Of a DNA stretch of 64,000 nt, positions 28,122-37,821 are shown in pieces. Source of the DNA: Affinundibacterium baiyunense (lineage in GTDB: Bacteria; Pseudomonadota; Gammaproteobacteria; Burkholderiales; Burkholderiaceae_D); the NCBI RefSeq assembly GCF_018139645.1, contig NZ_JAGSPM010000007.1:62001-126000 (forward strand), given 5' to 3'. The translations under genes and the position numbers were made by a program. Within the stretch, counting starts at the first letter, position 1, and every line of letters begins with the position of its first letter. The notes below the pieces were generated by a model, which worked only from the letters and a program-made list of their open reading frames with translations, searched no databases and was not told where the DNA came from.

Positions 28122-29291
28122 ATGACAGAGCAACAAACACGATCCGGCAAAACCATTTTAATCTTGAGCGTTTCAGCGGGAGCGGGACACGCCCGCGCAG
28201 CAGAGGCGATTCGCGCATATGCACAGAGTGCTAAGCCAGATTGTCGCGTGATTCATCTTGATGTGATGGATTTTGTGACACTTGGCTTTCGTAAAATCTA
28301 TACTGATTTTTATGTGCGTTTGGTGAATCGAGCTCCGACCTTGTGGGGCCATTTATATAACTTCACCAACGATGCGCGCACCGATAGTTCAATGGAAAAA
28401 TTACGGCGTAGCTTAGAACGCTGGAACGCCAAAGCACTACTGCGCGAAATCGCAAACTTAAATCCCGATGCAATTATTTGTACACATTTCTTGCCAGCAG
28501 AAATGTTGGCGAGATTAATTGCGCGACATGAATTGGATTGTCCGGTGTGGGTGCAAGTAACGGATTTTGATCTGCACAGAATGTGGGTGCACAAGGGAAT
28601 GGCGGGTTATTTTGCCGCAAATCAGGAAGTAGCTTTTCGTATGCGCGAGCATGGAATTGCGGCAGAGACGATCCATGTAACCGGGATTCCTATCATGCCA
28701 GCATTTGCAGAGAATTTATCGAGAGACGAGTGCGCGCCGGCATTTGGATTGGCACCATCACGCTTTACGATGATCTTGATGGGCGGTGGTGCTGGTCTCG
28801 GTGATTTGGCTGAAGTTGCGGCACGTTTGCTTGAACTTCAATTGCCAGCAGAAAATCCCTCTAGTCAGTTTCAATTAATCGTACTTGCCGGGAAAAATCA
28901 AAGAGCCTTGCAGGCATTACAAACCCTTGCACTTTCTTACCCACAGCGCCTTTTTCCTATCGGCTTTACCTCGCAGGTTGAACGATTAATGACGTGTGCT
29001 GATGTGGTGATTACCAAGCCTGGTGGGCTCACGACCTCAGAGTGTTTGGCAATGGGTTTGCCGATGATTGTGAATGCACCGATTCCCGGTCAAGAAGAAC
29101 GTAATGCAGATTATGTATTGGAGCAGGGCGTCGCATTAAAAGCAGTTGATTCACTTGCGCTGATCTACCGTATTCAAGAATTAATCGCACAGCCAGATCG
29201 ATTATCAATGATGGCGCAGCGCGCAAAACTGCTCGGTAAACCAAATGCGGCACAAGCGGTATTTGAGCGCGTGTTTGCTAGTCTGTGTTGA
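28122..29291 (+). CDS. MGDG-synthase-family glycosyltransferase (processive diacylglycerol glycosyltransferase-like)
   Basis: A 389-residue GT28-type enzyme with an N-terminal MGDG-synthase domain (ILILSVSAGAGHARAAEAIR) and a C-terminal GT28 domain containing VVITKPGGLTTSECLAMG, the nucleotide-sugar binding region. Family members glycosylate diacylglycerol to glycolipids, or act in peptidoglycan (MurG-related). Control by the adjacent Pho box makes a phosphate-starvation glycolipid role the best inference, as known for Pho-controlled lipid glycosyltransferases in other bacteria. There is no Shine-Dalgarno and the -10 ends only 10 bases before the ATG, so it is likely leaderless. The next gene starts 71 bp downstream. 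Sugar donor and acceptor cannot be read. Confidence 0.82.
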   Translation: MTEQQTRSGKTILILSVSAGAGHARAAEAIRAYAQSAKPDCRVIHLDVMDFVTLGFRKIYTDFYVRLVNRAPTLWGHLYNFTNDARTDSSMEKLRRSLERWNAKALLREIANLNPDAIICTHFLPAEMLARLIARHELDCPVWVQVTDFDLHRMWVHKGMAGYFAANQEVAFRMREHGIAAETIHVTGIPIMPAFAENLSRDECAPAFGLAPSRFTMILMGGGAGLGDLAEVAARLLELQLPAENPSSQFQLIVLAGKNQRALQALQTLALSYPQRLFPIGFTSQVERLMTCADVVITKPGGLTTSECLAMGLPMIVNAPIPGQEERNADYVLEQGVALKAVDSLALIYRIQELIAQPDRLSMMAQRAKLLGKPNAAQAVFERVFASLC

Positions 29292-29362
29292 GAAAAACTC
29301 TTCATCAATATTCTTGCAATAGGGATGAAACCAATTTAAACAAGATTATTTAAGGACAGTTT

Positions 29363-29839
29363 ATGCGCTTACAGTGGAAGGGCTTGTTGCTCACTTTATG
29401 CTGGGTTGGCCTGATGGCGTTTTTCTTCGCCGAGGTGGAAATCCAGATCGAAGGTGGTGCCGGATGGGCAACAAGTTTGCCAACTTGGCGCATTGAACAG
29501 CATTGGTTGTTGGATATTTTTTGGGGTGGGCGAGCAATGACCGGCTATCACGCTTGGGTTTTTCCATTCATTGCCATGGTTTTTCATCTACCATTTTTCT
29601 TTTTGCAAATATGGTCATGGAAACTACAAGCGCGTGCGCTCGCGTGCATTATGGTGTTTTGGATTGTTGAGGATTTTTTGTGGTTTGTGCTCAACCCCGC
29701 ATTTGGATTAACACGATTTAATCCTATTGATGTCTTTTGGCATAAGCATTGGTGGTGGGGATTGCCTACCGACTATTGGACTTTTTCTTTGATTGCCATA
29801 GTTTTGTTGGTCTACTCATTTAATCAGAAGAAAAATTAA
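29363..29839 (+). CDS. Conserved-looking membrane protein of unknown function
   Basis: A 158-residue tryptophan-rich protein with four likely transmembrane segments (about residues 6-24, 65-83, 90-112 and 139-153). A distinctive segment between helices, FWIVEDFLWFVLNP followed by FNPIDVFWHKHWWWGLPTDY, carries an acidic pair and several His/Trp residues and could be catalytic or metal-binding. It is not assigned to a family. It has an AAGGACAG Shine-Dalgarno and follows the Pho-box glycosyltransferase by 71 bp in the same direction with no visible terminator between, so co-transcription is plausible and it may share its role. Confidence 0.78.
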   Translation: MRLQWKGLLLTLCWVGLMAFFFAEVEIQIEGGAGWATSLPTWRIEQHWLLDIFWGGRAMTGYHAWVFPFIAMVFHLPFFFLQIWSWKLQARALACIMVFWIVEDFLWFVLNPAFGLTRFNPIDVFWHKHWWWGLPTDYWTFSLIAIVLLVYSFNQKKN

Positions 29840-29956
29840 GTCAGATGGACTCGTAGAAATTGCTGCTATATCACCGTACCCACCCATTGTGATTAATTTG
29901 TATTTATATAAAAATTGGAGTAAGTTGCCTGCTTAATTTATTTTTGTGAATAGCTT

Positions 29957-32842
29957 ATGCGCGCATCTTCTCTCCGGTTTCCCGCTCGTTCAATTCTTTC
30001 AGCGTTTGTTTTAGCGACTTCGCTCTTCGCACCGGTTGTCAGCTCTGCACAAATATCTTCAAATGCTGCTTATGCTGCGCATCAATCTATTCCTTATTCG
30101 TCTAAGTTAGTCAAAGCAAAGTTGGATAATGGATTGACTTACTACTTGCAAAAAAATGCCACGCCCGAGAAAAAGGCGGAGTTGCGCTTAGTGATTAAAG
30201 CTGGTTCCATTTTGGAAGACGATGATCAGCAAGGCTTAGCGCATTTTACTGAGCACATGGCATTTAATGGCAGCAAACATTTCAAGAAAAATGATTTGGT
30301 TTCTTTCTTGGAATCGATAGGAGTGAAGTTTGGTGCTGACTTAAATGCGTATACGAGCTTCGATGAGACGGTGTACATCTTGCCGATTCCAACCGATAAA
30401 CCGAGCAATTTGGATAAAGCGATTATGGTGTTGGCAGATTGGGCAAATGGATTGAGCTTTGATCATGCTGAAATTGATCGTGAGCGCGGCGTAGTCTTAG
30501 AAGAGGCGCGTTTGGGCAAGGGCGCCGATGATAGACTTAAAAAACAAATTATTCCCAAGACTTTATACGGCTCGCGATACGCTGAGCGGATGCCAATTGG
30601 AAAAGAAGAGATCCTGAAAAATTTTGATTACGATGCTTTGAAGCGATTTTATCGAGATTGGTATCGTCCGGAATTGATGGCCGTGGTGGTGGTTGGCGAT
30701 ATTGATCTCGCACAAACAAAAAAACTGATAGAGAAGCATTTTGCTGGTTTAAAAAAACCGCAAAAACCGCGTCCACGTGTCGTCGCCGAAGTACCTCTAA
30801 AGAATATGGCTGATGCAATCGTAGCGACTGATAAAGAGGCGAATTATTCCGCCATTAGTATCTCGCAAGGACGCTATTTGAAGATCAATGATGGCAAGTT
30901 TGGAAGCTATCGCGAGCGTCGTATTCAGCGCTTTTTTAATGCAATGCTCAGTGATCGTTTAAATCAATTGGTGCAATTACCTCAGCCACCTTTTATCGCG
31001 GCGAGTAGCGAAGTTAGAGGTTTGGTTGCGCAGTACCAAGAGTTTAATTCGGTCGCGGTGATTGGCAAGGCTGGTGTGCAGGCGGCGATCGATGCATTAA
31101 TGCAAGAAAACAAGCGCGTTGCGCAATTTGGTTTTAGTGCGGATGAATTTAACCGGGTTAAAGCGAATATTTTGCGCAATATGGAGAATGCTTATAAAGA
31201 GCGAGAAAAAAATCAGTCAGACGAATTGGCGGAAGAATTTATCCGCAATTTTTTACTGGGTGAGGCGATCCCAGGTATCGAGGCTGAGTACGTATTTCAT
31301 CAACAAATCGTCAATCAAATTCAGCTTGAAGATGTCAATCAATTTGCACGCAGCATCTTAATTAATCAGGAACCGAAGCTAATCGTGTATCAAGGTAGCG
31401 ATAAGCCTGACCATACGATTCCGGATACACAGCAATTGATAGAAATGGTTAAGCTGGCAGAACAAAAACAAGTGACCGCCTACACCGAGAAAAAAGCGGT
31501 GACGAGTCTATTCGATACAATGCCAAAAGCGGGTCACATTATTCGTGAAGTGAAAGATCAGAAGTTAGGTACGACGAGTTGGACACTAAGTAATGGTGCT
31601 ACTTTAGTCATGAAACCAACCAATTTTAAAAAGGATCAAATACTGCTTGGTGCAACGCGAGTTGGTGGTATGTCGATGCTCGCCGATGCCGATTTTTTAC
31701 AAGCGCGCTATGCGACCGCAGTAGTCGGCGCGATGGGCATGAAAGATTTACCACCTATCGAGTTAGGAAAATTCTTGGCAGGGAAGAGTGTGGGTGTCTC
31801 GACCAAATTTGGTGAAGATGCTGAAGGTATTTCTGCTTCATCCAACAATAAAGATCTCGAAGCGATGTTGCAGGTGGTGCATCTTGCGATGACGGCACCA
31901 CGACGCGATCCTGCTTTATTTCAATCCTTTGTCGGTAAGCAGCAAGATGCTTTACGTAATCAGATGGCTTCACCGTTCATGGTATTTCAAGATCAATTGA
32001 TACACACGATGTATCCATCGCATCCACGTGCACCAATATTGACTACGCCAGAGCATATTGCGAACCTTGATTTGGATCGTTTGATGGATATTTATCGAGG
32101 TCGCTTTTCCAGCGCAAAGGGCTTTACTTTCTTTTTGGTCGGTAGTTTTGATATCGCAAAAATTAAACCTTTGATGTTGACGTATCTGGCTAGCTTGCCT
32201 TCACATGATGTTGAAGTCGGCGTCAGAGATCACGGCTTGCGGCCTGTTTCTGGCATCGTCAAAAAGAATGTCTACGTCGGTAAAGAAAACCAAAGTTTGA
32301 TTAGCTTGCAGTTACATGGCGAGCGCAGTATGAACATCAAGGATCGTATGCGTTTTTCTGCCTTGATGGAAATTCTGCAATTGCGACTCACCGCCAAAAT
32401 GCGTGAGGAACTTGGTGCTGTGTATAGCCCGCAAGTGTCATATAGAACGGTGTTGAACCCCTATCAAGGATATGTAATTGAGTTGTACTTGCCGAGTGGG
32501 CCAGAGCATGTCGAACAGTTATTGAGCAGTAGCTTTGCCTTATTCGACGAGTTGAAGACAAATACCGTGACTAGTGAGGAACTCAATAAGGTGAAGGAAA
32601 ATTGGCTAAAAAATCGCCAAGAGCAGATTAAAACTAATGATTTTTGGATGACAATATTTACTAACGCCAAAGAAGAAAATGAGAACCCGATGCATGTCTT
32701 CACCTTTAATGAAAGGGTGAAGCAATTGCAAGCCAAGGAATTATTAGAGGCCGCCAAAGTTTATTTGAATGCAGAGAATTACATTCAAGTGGTGATGTAT
32801 CCGGAGCATATGAAGCCAGCAGATGGCGTTGGGAACTTATGA
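29957..32842 (+). CDS. M16-family zinc metallopeptidase (two-domain pitrilysin/PqqL-like)
   Basis: A 961-residue exported peptidase, with a signal peptide ending in SAQ (near residue 31). The first M16 half has the inverted zinc motif HxxEH (H96-F-T-E99-H100) and a downstream Glu in VVLEEARLG (about 182-183) completing the site. A second M16 half lacks the zinc motif and is probably structural, as in PqqL/insulinase-like proteins. The ending VVMYPEHMKP is family-typical. It likely acts in the periplasm. It is followed after 88 bp by a cyclophilin gene. Confidence 0.88.
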   Translation: MRASSLRFPARSILSAFVLATSLFAPVVSSAQISSNAAYAAHQSIPYSSKLVKAKLDNGLTYYLQKNATPEKKAELRLVIKAGSILEDDDQQGLAHFTEHMAFNGSKHFKKNDLVSFLESIGVKFGADLNAYTSFDETVYILPIPTDKPSNLDKAIMVLADWANGLSFDHAEIDRERGVVLEEARLGKGADDRLKKQIIPKTLYGSRYAERMPIGKEEILKNFDYDALKRFYRDWYRPELMAVVVVGDIDLAQTKKLIEKHFAGLKKPQKPRPRVVAEVPLKNMADAIVATDKEANYSAISISQGRYLKINDGKFGSYRERRIQRFFNAMLSDRLNQLVQLPQPPFIAASSEVRGLVAQYQEFNSVAVIGKAGVQAAIDALMQENKRVAQFGFSADEFNRVKANILRNMENAYKEREKNQSDELAEEFIRNFLLGEAIPGIEAEYVFHQQIVNQIQLEDVNQFARSILINQEPKLIVYQGSDKPDHTIPDTQQLIEMVKLAEQKQVTAYTEKKAVTSLFDTMPKAGHIIREVKDQKLGTTSWTLSNGATLVMKPTNFKKDQILLGATRVGGMSMLADADFLQARYATAVVGAMGMKDLPPIELGKFLAGKSVGVSTKFGEDAEGISASSNNKDLEAMLQVVHLAMTAPRRDPALFQSFVGKQQDALRNQMASPFMVFQDQLIHTMYPSHPRAPILTTPEHIANLDLDRLMDIYRGRFSSAKGFTFFLVGSFDIAKIKPLMLTYLASLPSHDVEVGVRDHGLRPVSGIVKKNVYVGKENQSLISLQLHGERSMNIKDRMRFSALMEILQLRLTAKMREELGAVYSPQVSYRTVLNPYQGYVIELYLPSGPEHVEQLLSSSFALFDELKTNTVTSEELNKVKENWLKNRQEQIKTNDFWMTIFTNAKEENENPMHVFTFNERVKQLQAKELLEAAKVYLNAENYIQVVMYPEHMKPADGVGNL

Positions 32843-32930
32843 TCAGTAGTTTATTCTTAAGCAAGTAGATGAATTCAAAATCAGGATTTAAATCGGATTC
32901 ACATCGAATAAAAAATGAAAGGAAGAGAGC

Positions 32931-33854
32931 ATGAAAGCAAACTTTGTATCTAAGAAAATCGTGTTAGCGCTAGTATCAACGGTGTTGACTACTTCGGCGA
33001 TGGCGCAACAACAAGCAAAAAAAGCGAGCTCACCAAAATTGACGATGGCTGATGTGTTAAAGGCCTCGCAAGCGAGTGATTGGCGATCATTAAATCCTGA
33101 CAATACTTTGTATTTAGAATTAGAAAAAGGTCGTGTCGTCATTGAACTAGCACCAGAGTTCGCGCCAAAAAATGTTGCGAATATCAAAATGCTTGTGAAG
33201 GAAGGATATTTTGATGGATTGGCGATCATTCGTTCGCACGATAACTACGTGGCGCAGTGGGGCGATCCCAGTGAGAAGCGAGAATTTAAAAACGCCAGCA
33301 AGAAGGTCGATGCAGAGTTCACCGTCAAATATAAGCAAACAGATACATTTACACGCCTTCCAGATGTAGATGGCTACGCACCGCAAGTTGGTCATGTTAA
33401 TGGCTTTGCTGCTGGTCGTGATCCAAAGTCGCGAACAACTTGGTTGACTCATTGCTATGGCGCGATTGGTGTCGCAAGAGGAAATGACATCGATAGCGGC
33501 AATGGTGGTTCCTTGTACGCGGTGACTGGGCATGCTCCACGCAATTTAGATCGAAATATCACGGTGGTTGGACGTGTGATGCATGGTATAGAATTACTCT
33601 CCAGTTTGCCACGCGGGACTGGCGCCTTAGGATTTTATGAAAAACCTGAAGAACGAACACCGATTAAGACGGTACGTTTGGCGGCAGATGTACCTGAGGC
33701 AGAACGTAGTAAGTTAGAAGTCTTCCGCACCGACACCAGCAGTTTTAAAGCATTGGTGGAAGCACAAAGAAATCGTGCTGGCGATTGGTATAAATTTGCA
33801 GCCAATCATATTGAATTGTGTAATGTGCCAGTGCCTGTCAGGCTTGTGAAGTAA
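32931..33854 (+). CDS. Cyclophilin-type peptidyl-prolyl isomerase (periplasmic)
   Basis: A 307-residue exported protein. A signal peptide ends at SAMAQQ (near residue 26). The cyclophilin core follows with LYLELEKGRVVIELAPEFAP, FDGLAIIRSHDNYVAQWGD and the GAIGVARGNDIDSGNGGSLY segment. The usual active-site arginine/phenylalanine positions are not all conserved, and the insert around residues 110-160 is larger than in PpiA-type enzymes, so it may be a PPIase-like variant. A strong AAGGAAGAGAG Shine-Dalgarno precedes the ATG. A lipoprotein hydrolase starts 32 bp downstream. Confidence 0.85.
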   Translation: MKANFVSKKIVLALVSTVLTTSAMAQQQAKKASSPKLTMADVLKASQASDWRSLNPDNTLYLELEKGRVVIELAPEFAPKNVANIKMLVKEGYFDGLAIIRSHDNYVAQWGDPSEKREFKNASKKVDAEFTVKYKQTDTFTRLPDVDGYAPQVGHVNGFAAGRDPKSRTTWLTHCYGAIGVARGNDIDSGNGGSLYAVTGHAPRNLDRNITVVGRVMHGIELLSSLPRGTGALGFYEKPEERTPIKTVRLAADVPEAERSKLEVFRTDTSSFKALVEAQRNRAGDWYKFAANHIELCNVPVPVRLVK

Positions 33855-33886
33855 GACGTTTGCATTCGTATTGTCGAGATAAATCA

Positions 33887-34732
33887 ATGAGAAAATTTGT
33901 TCCCTTGCTCGTTCTAACTGCCGCTTTAAGTGGCTGTATGACCGTCACCGTAAGCTCTAATCAGTTTGTACCTCGTGACGCTCATAAATTAGCTTTATTA
34001 AAAACTAGTGCGCCAACATATCAATTGCGTGATTTGGAATTTGTACAAGCAGACGGCTCAGTAAGTCGTGGTGTGTATTTCAGTCAGCCCAAGGCTGAAG
34101 CAACTGTGTTTTATCTGCTTGGAAGTGGCGTTCGTTTAGATGCGAGTGGTGCTTTTTTTCTGAAGCCATTCGCCGATATGAATTTGAACGTGATTGCCTT
34201 TGATTATCGTAGTTTCGGTCGTAGCGATGCGACCACGGCAAAGCATGGTTTACAAGAAATTGAGACGGATACTTTAGCTCTGTATGACTATGCGCGCGGT
34301 TTGGTGCAAGGGCGTTTGATTGTGCATGGACACTCATTCGGCAGTTTTGTTGCTGCCAATTTAGCCGAGCAACGTCTACTAGACGGAGTGGTATTAGAAG
34401 GAACCGGAACAGATCCGCAAACCTATGCGCAGAATCTCACCCCTTGGTTTGCCAAACCTTTTGTATCTTATAAGTTAGACGGCGATGTAGCCCAAGTCGA
34501 TAATCGTCGCAGTCTACAAAACATTCAATTTCCGATCTTGATCATCGCAGGCAAGCGCGACACCACTACACCAGAAGCAACTGCCCGTGTCCTTTTCGAT
34601 GAACTTAAACAAAGCAAGAAACGTTTCATCAGCGTCGATGCAGGGCACATGGATGCCATGTTATTTCCTGAAACGAAAGCGGCGTATAGGGCGTTTTTGG
34701 TAGAAGCGATGAGTGCTAAGTCAGACCGGTGA
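33887..34732 (+). CDS. Alpha/beta-hydrolase lipoprotein
   Basis: A 281-residue lipoprotein with an AALSGC lipobox near residue 20 and an alpha/beta-hydrolase fold. The nucleophile elbow is GHSFGS (Ser150), a candidate acid is the Asp in IIAGKRDTTTP and the catalytic His lies in SVDAGHMDAM. The substrate is unknown; members act as esterases or peptidases. The ATG at 33887 is preferred because the signal sequence begins there. It is in a same-strand run with the cyclophilin gene and may share its transcript. Confidence 0.85.
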   Translation: MRKFVPLLVLTAALSGCMTVTVSSNQFVPRDAHKLALLKTSAPTYQLRDLEFVQADGSVSRGVYFSQPKAEATVFYLLGSGVRLDASGAFFLKPFADMNLNVIAFDYRSFGRSDATTAKHGLQEIETDTLALYDYARGLVQGRLIVHGHSFGSFVAANLAEQRLLDGVVLEGTGTDPQTYAQNLTPWFAKPFVSYKLDGDVAQVDNRRSLQNIQFPILIIAGKRDTTTPEATARVLFDELKQSKKRFISVDAGHMDAMLFPETKAAYRAFLVEAMSAKSDR

Positions 34733-34767
34733 TTGCAATAAGATAGATATCAGAGTTTTCGCATCTT

Positions 34768-34799
34768 GTGATGGACTTTTTGCTAAAAGAGTCCATCAC
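34768..34799. terminator. Candidate terminator between convergent genes
   Basis: A perfect 10-bp stem (gtgatggact / agtccatcac) with a 12-base loop between the alpha/beta hydrolase and the aldo-keto reductase. No strong terminal T-run follows on either strand, so efficiency is uncertain. Confidence 0.5.
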
Positions 34800-34825
34800 T
34801 TGCTTCTCGATATACCGTAAGATAT

Positions 34826-35869
34826 TTACTGCGCTGGATTGGCAGATGTCGCATGAATTGCATTGATCGCTGCTATCACTTCATCGCTGAGTTTGACTTC
34901 GGTGGCGCGAATATTTTCTTCTAATTGCTGTAAATTGGTTGCACCGATGATGGTGCTTGCGACGAACCAACGTGAGTAACACCATGCCAGCGCGAGCTGG
35001 GTTGGTGTGTAGCCAAAATCACGTGCTAGCTGGGTGTAGCGTTCGCTAGTCGCGATCACTTCCTGGCGCATGTAGCGTGGGCTCCATGTTGCGGGAAATT
35101 GTGTAAGCCGTCCTTTGGCTTGCACATCATCGACATATTTTCCTGTTAAACGTCCAAATGCAAGTGGGCTGTATGCCAATAAGCCCACTTGTTCACGATA
35201 GCAAGTTTCGGTTAATCCTTGCTCATAACTGCGATTCATTAAGTGGTAGGGATTTTGGATAGAGACGATGCGCGCTTGTTGTTGGCGTTCAGCATGCTTG
35301 ATGAATTCGCTCACTCCCCATGGTGTTTCGTTGGAGACACCGATGTGACGAATCTTGCCTTCTTTGATCAAACTATCGAGTACGTCTAATGTGGTTTCGA
35401 TTGCGACACTTTCTCTTTCTAGATTTGGATCAAATTCTTTTTGACCAAAGATAGGCGCATTTCGGCTTGGCCAATGTAATTGGTAGAGGTCGATGTAATC
35501 TGTGTTGAGCCGCTTTAAGCTGGCGTCGATTGCAATGCGAATGTTTTTTTCATCAAGATCGTTGTCACCATTGCGTATCCATGGCATACCGCGAGATGGA
35601 CCTGCTACTTTGGTAGCTAAAATAATTTTATCGCGTTGACCGGATTGTTTGATCCAGCTGCCTATGTATTGCTCGGTTCTATGCACGGTTTCGGTACGTG
35701 GCATGACGGGATACATTTCTGCGGTATCGATGAAGTTGATACCATGTGCCAAAGAAAAATCAAGCTGCTGGTGTGCCTCTGCTTCGGTGTTTTGTTCGCC
35801 GAATGTCATGGTGCCTAAGCACACCTCTGACACCATCAAATCACTGCTACCTAGTTTTTTTAGTTTCAT
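34826..35869 (-). CDS. Aldo/keto reductase (Tas/MgrA-like)
   Basis: NADPH-dependent oxidoreductase of 347 residues with the (alpha/beta)8 AKR fold. The catalytic tetrad regions are present: FIDTAEMYPV (Asp, Tyr), a Lys in LATKVAGPSR, and the YQLHWPSRNAP segment (His). The SLKRLNTDYIDLYQLHW segment and the C-terminal cofactor-binding ASTIIGATNLQQLEENI resemble Tas-type reductases. The ATG at 35869 was chosen over a TTG two codons earlier. It follows pyrD on the same strand by 35 bp. The physiological substrate is unknown. Confidence 0.86.
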   Translation of the reverse strand: MKLKKLGSSDLMVSEVCLGTMTFGEQNTEAEAHQQLDFSLAHGINFIDTAEMYPVMPRTETVHRTEQYIGSWIKQSGQRDKIILATKVAGPSRGMPWIRNGDNDLDEKNIRIAIDASLKRLNTDYIDLYQLHWPSRNAPIFGQKEFDPNLERESVAIETTLDVLDSLIKEGKIRHIGVSNETPWGVSEFIKHAERQQQARIVSIQNPYHLMNRSYEQGLTETCYREQVGLLAYSPLAFGRLTGKYVDDVQAKGRLTQFPATWSPRYMRQEVIATSERYTQLARDFGYTPTQLALAWCYSRWFVASTIIGATNLQQLEENIRATEVKLSDEVIAAINAIHATSANPAQ

Positions 35870-35904
35870 ATTCAATCCAAATTTTGCAGCCGCATTCAGC
35901 TAGA

Positions 35905-36948
35905 TTATTTGTCATTTCGTATCGCGACTGCACACTCACGTACTAATGCTGGACCGCGATAAATCAAGCCCGAGTAGACCTGCACTAGAGACGCGCCAGC
36001 ATCCATTTTTGCCACCGCATCTTTACCCGAAAAAATACCACCTACACCGATAATGGGTAAGGCATCACCCAGCTCTGATTTTAAGGCGCGGATGACTTTA
36101 TTGGACAATTCAAATACCGGTTCGCCAGATAAACCGCCGGTCTCTTCGCCGTGTTGCAAACCTTTGACAGCGTCGCGTGTGATGGTTGTGTTGGTGGCGA
36201 TGACACCATCTATCTTGTGACGTAATAACGAGTCAGCAATGTTTTTGATTTGTTCGCTGTCTATATCCGGTGCAATTTTTAAGGTGATCGGCACATAGCG
36301 TTTGTGTTGATCGGCTAAACGTTGTTGTGCGTCTTTGAGTTTGGAAAGCAAGTCGTCAAGTTCTGATGCGCCCTGTAATTGACGTAGATTTTTGGTGTTT
36401 GGTGAAGAGATGTTGACGGTGACATAGCTAGCGTATGGATAAACTTTGTTTAAGCATAGTAGGTAATCATCGGCAGCTTTTTCGATCGGCGTATCGGCAT
36501 TTTTACCGATATTTAAACCGAGCACGCCTTGTTTTTCTTGGTAAAAGCGCGACGCCTGCACATTGGCGACAAAGGCATCAACACCGCCATTATTGAATCC
36601 CATGCGATTGATGATCGCGTTCGCTTGCGGCAAACGAAACATCCGTGGCTTGGGATTACCAGCTTGTGCGCGTGGCGTCACCGTTCCGATTTCAATTGAG
36701 CCAAAACCTAGGGACGCTAAGCCATCGATATAGCGCCCATCTTTATCTAAGCCGGCTGCCAAGCCAACTGGATTTGGGAAGGTGATTCCCATTACCTTGC
36801 GTGGATCAGCTGCTGGCTTAGGGAGCAGTCGCGTCAATCCCATATTGTGTGCACGCTTTAAGCCGGGCAGCGTTAAGTCATGCGCACTTTCGGGGTCCAT
36901 GAAAAAGAGGAAAGGTCGGGCTAGAGAATAGAGCAATTGATCAGACAT
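35905..36948 (-). CDS. pyrD: Dihydroorotate dehydrogenase (quinone), class 2
   Basis: Membrane-associated flavoenzyme of pyrimidine synthesis, 347 residues. The [21 protein letters not shown] segment binds FMN, the catalytic serine is in [12 protein letters not shown], and the [21 protein letters not shown] segment with [13 protein letters not shown] is characteristic. The N-terminal helical region for quinone binding identifies class 2. It is the third gene of the run aat-bpt-pyrD, a conserved Burkholderiales order. Confidence 0.97.
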   Translation of the reverse strand: MSDQLLYSLARPFLFFMDPESAHDLTLPGLKRAHNMGLTRLLPKPAADPRKVMGITFPNPVGLAAGLDKDGRYIDGLASLGFGSIEIGTVTPRAQAGNPKPRMFRLPQANAIINRMGFNNGGVDAFVANVQASRFYQEKQGVLGLNIGKNADTPIEKAADDYLLCLNKVYPYASYVTVNISSPNTKNLRQLQGASELDDLLSKLKDAQQRLADQHKRYVPITLKIAPDIDSEQIKNIADSLLRHKIDGVIATNTTITRDAVKGLQHGEETGGLSGEPVFELSNKVIRALKSELGDALPIIGVGGIFSGKDAVAKMDAGASLVQVYSGLIYRGPALVRECAVAIRNDK

Positions 36949-36972
36949 AATAAGAGTGTAATAGTAAATAAT

Positions 36973-37815
36973 TTAAATGGAGAGTGGCTTCCAGCTGCCG
37001 TCCTGAAGCGCTTGCAAAGGTTTGAAATTGGTTTTGTACGACATTTTGCGGCTCGCTTCTATCCAGTAGCCGAGATAAAGATAAGGAAGCCCGAGAATTT
37101 TGGTTTGTGCGATTTGCCATAACACATTAAAGGTGCCGTAAGCGCTTTGCGGTACATCGGGATCATAAAATGTGTAAACCGATGACAGGCCATCATTCAA
37201 AATATCAATGATGCTAATCATGCGCAAAACCTGATTGCCGTCACGAAAACTAACTAGTCTCGTATTCACGCGACTTTGTAATAAGAACTGCGCATATTGA
37301 TCGCGTCCATCTTGATCCATACCGCCACCTGCATGTCGGCGACTTTGATAGCGTTGATAGAGTTCGAAGTGTTCTTCGACAAATTCAAGAGGTAAGACTT
37401 CGGTGTATAAATCTGCGTGTCGCTGTAATGCCCGACGCTGACTGCGATTGGGTTTGAATTGACTGACAACGGTACGTACCGGTGTGCAAGCAGAACATTG
37501 ATCGCAGTAGGGGCGATAAATAAATACACCACTGCGTCTAAAGCCACGGCTCACCAGTTCAGAATAAACCTCACTGCCAATTAAATGGGCAGGCGTAGCG
37601 ACTTGTGAACGTGCTTGCTGATTCTCTAGATAACTACAAGCGTACGGCGCGGTTGCATAGTAATGCAAGGTAATGTAATCGTTCGTATTCTGGTCATCTG
37701 CGCTTTCAACCTTATCAGAGTTGGCGCAGTGATCCACATCGTCACGATCATATTGATTCGCATCGTCGTTGATTGGCGACATCAATTGTATTGGTGGTTT
37801 AGTGCGTGATTGCAT
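36973..37815 (-). CDS. bpt: Aspartate/glutamate leucyltransferase (Bpt; ATE family)
   Basis: Transfers leucine from tRNA to N-terminal Asp/Glu for N-end-rule degradation. The 280-residue protein has the ATE N-terminal domain with the cysteine-rich [14 protein letters not shown] and [16 protein letters not shown] segments, and the C-terminal domain with [19 protein letters not shown]. An acidic, disordered N-terminal stretch of about 45 residues precedes the domain. It lies 6 bp upstream-overlapping position from aat and next to pyrD, the usual N-end-rule neighbourhood. Confidence 0.93.
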   Translation of the reverse strand: MQSRTKPPIQLMSPINDDANQYDRDDVDHCANSDKVESADDQNTNDYITLHYYATAPYACSYLENQQARSQVATPAHLIGSEVYSELVSRGFRRSGVFIYRPYCDQCSACTPVRTVVSQFKPNRSQRRALQRHADLYTEVLPLEFVEEHFELYQRYQSRRHAGGGMDQDGRDQYAQFLLQSRVNTRLVSFRDGNQVLRMISIIDILNDGLSSVYTFYDPDVPQSAYGTFNVLWQIAQTKILGLPYLYLGYWIEASRKMSYKTNFKPLQALQDGSWKPLSI

Positions 37816-37821
37816 CGCTAT

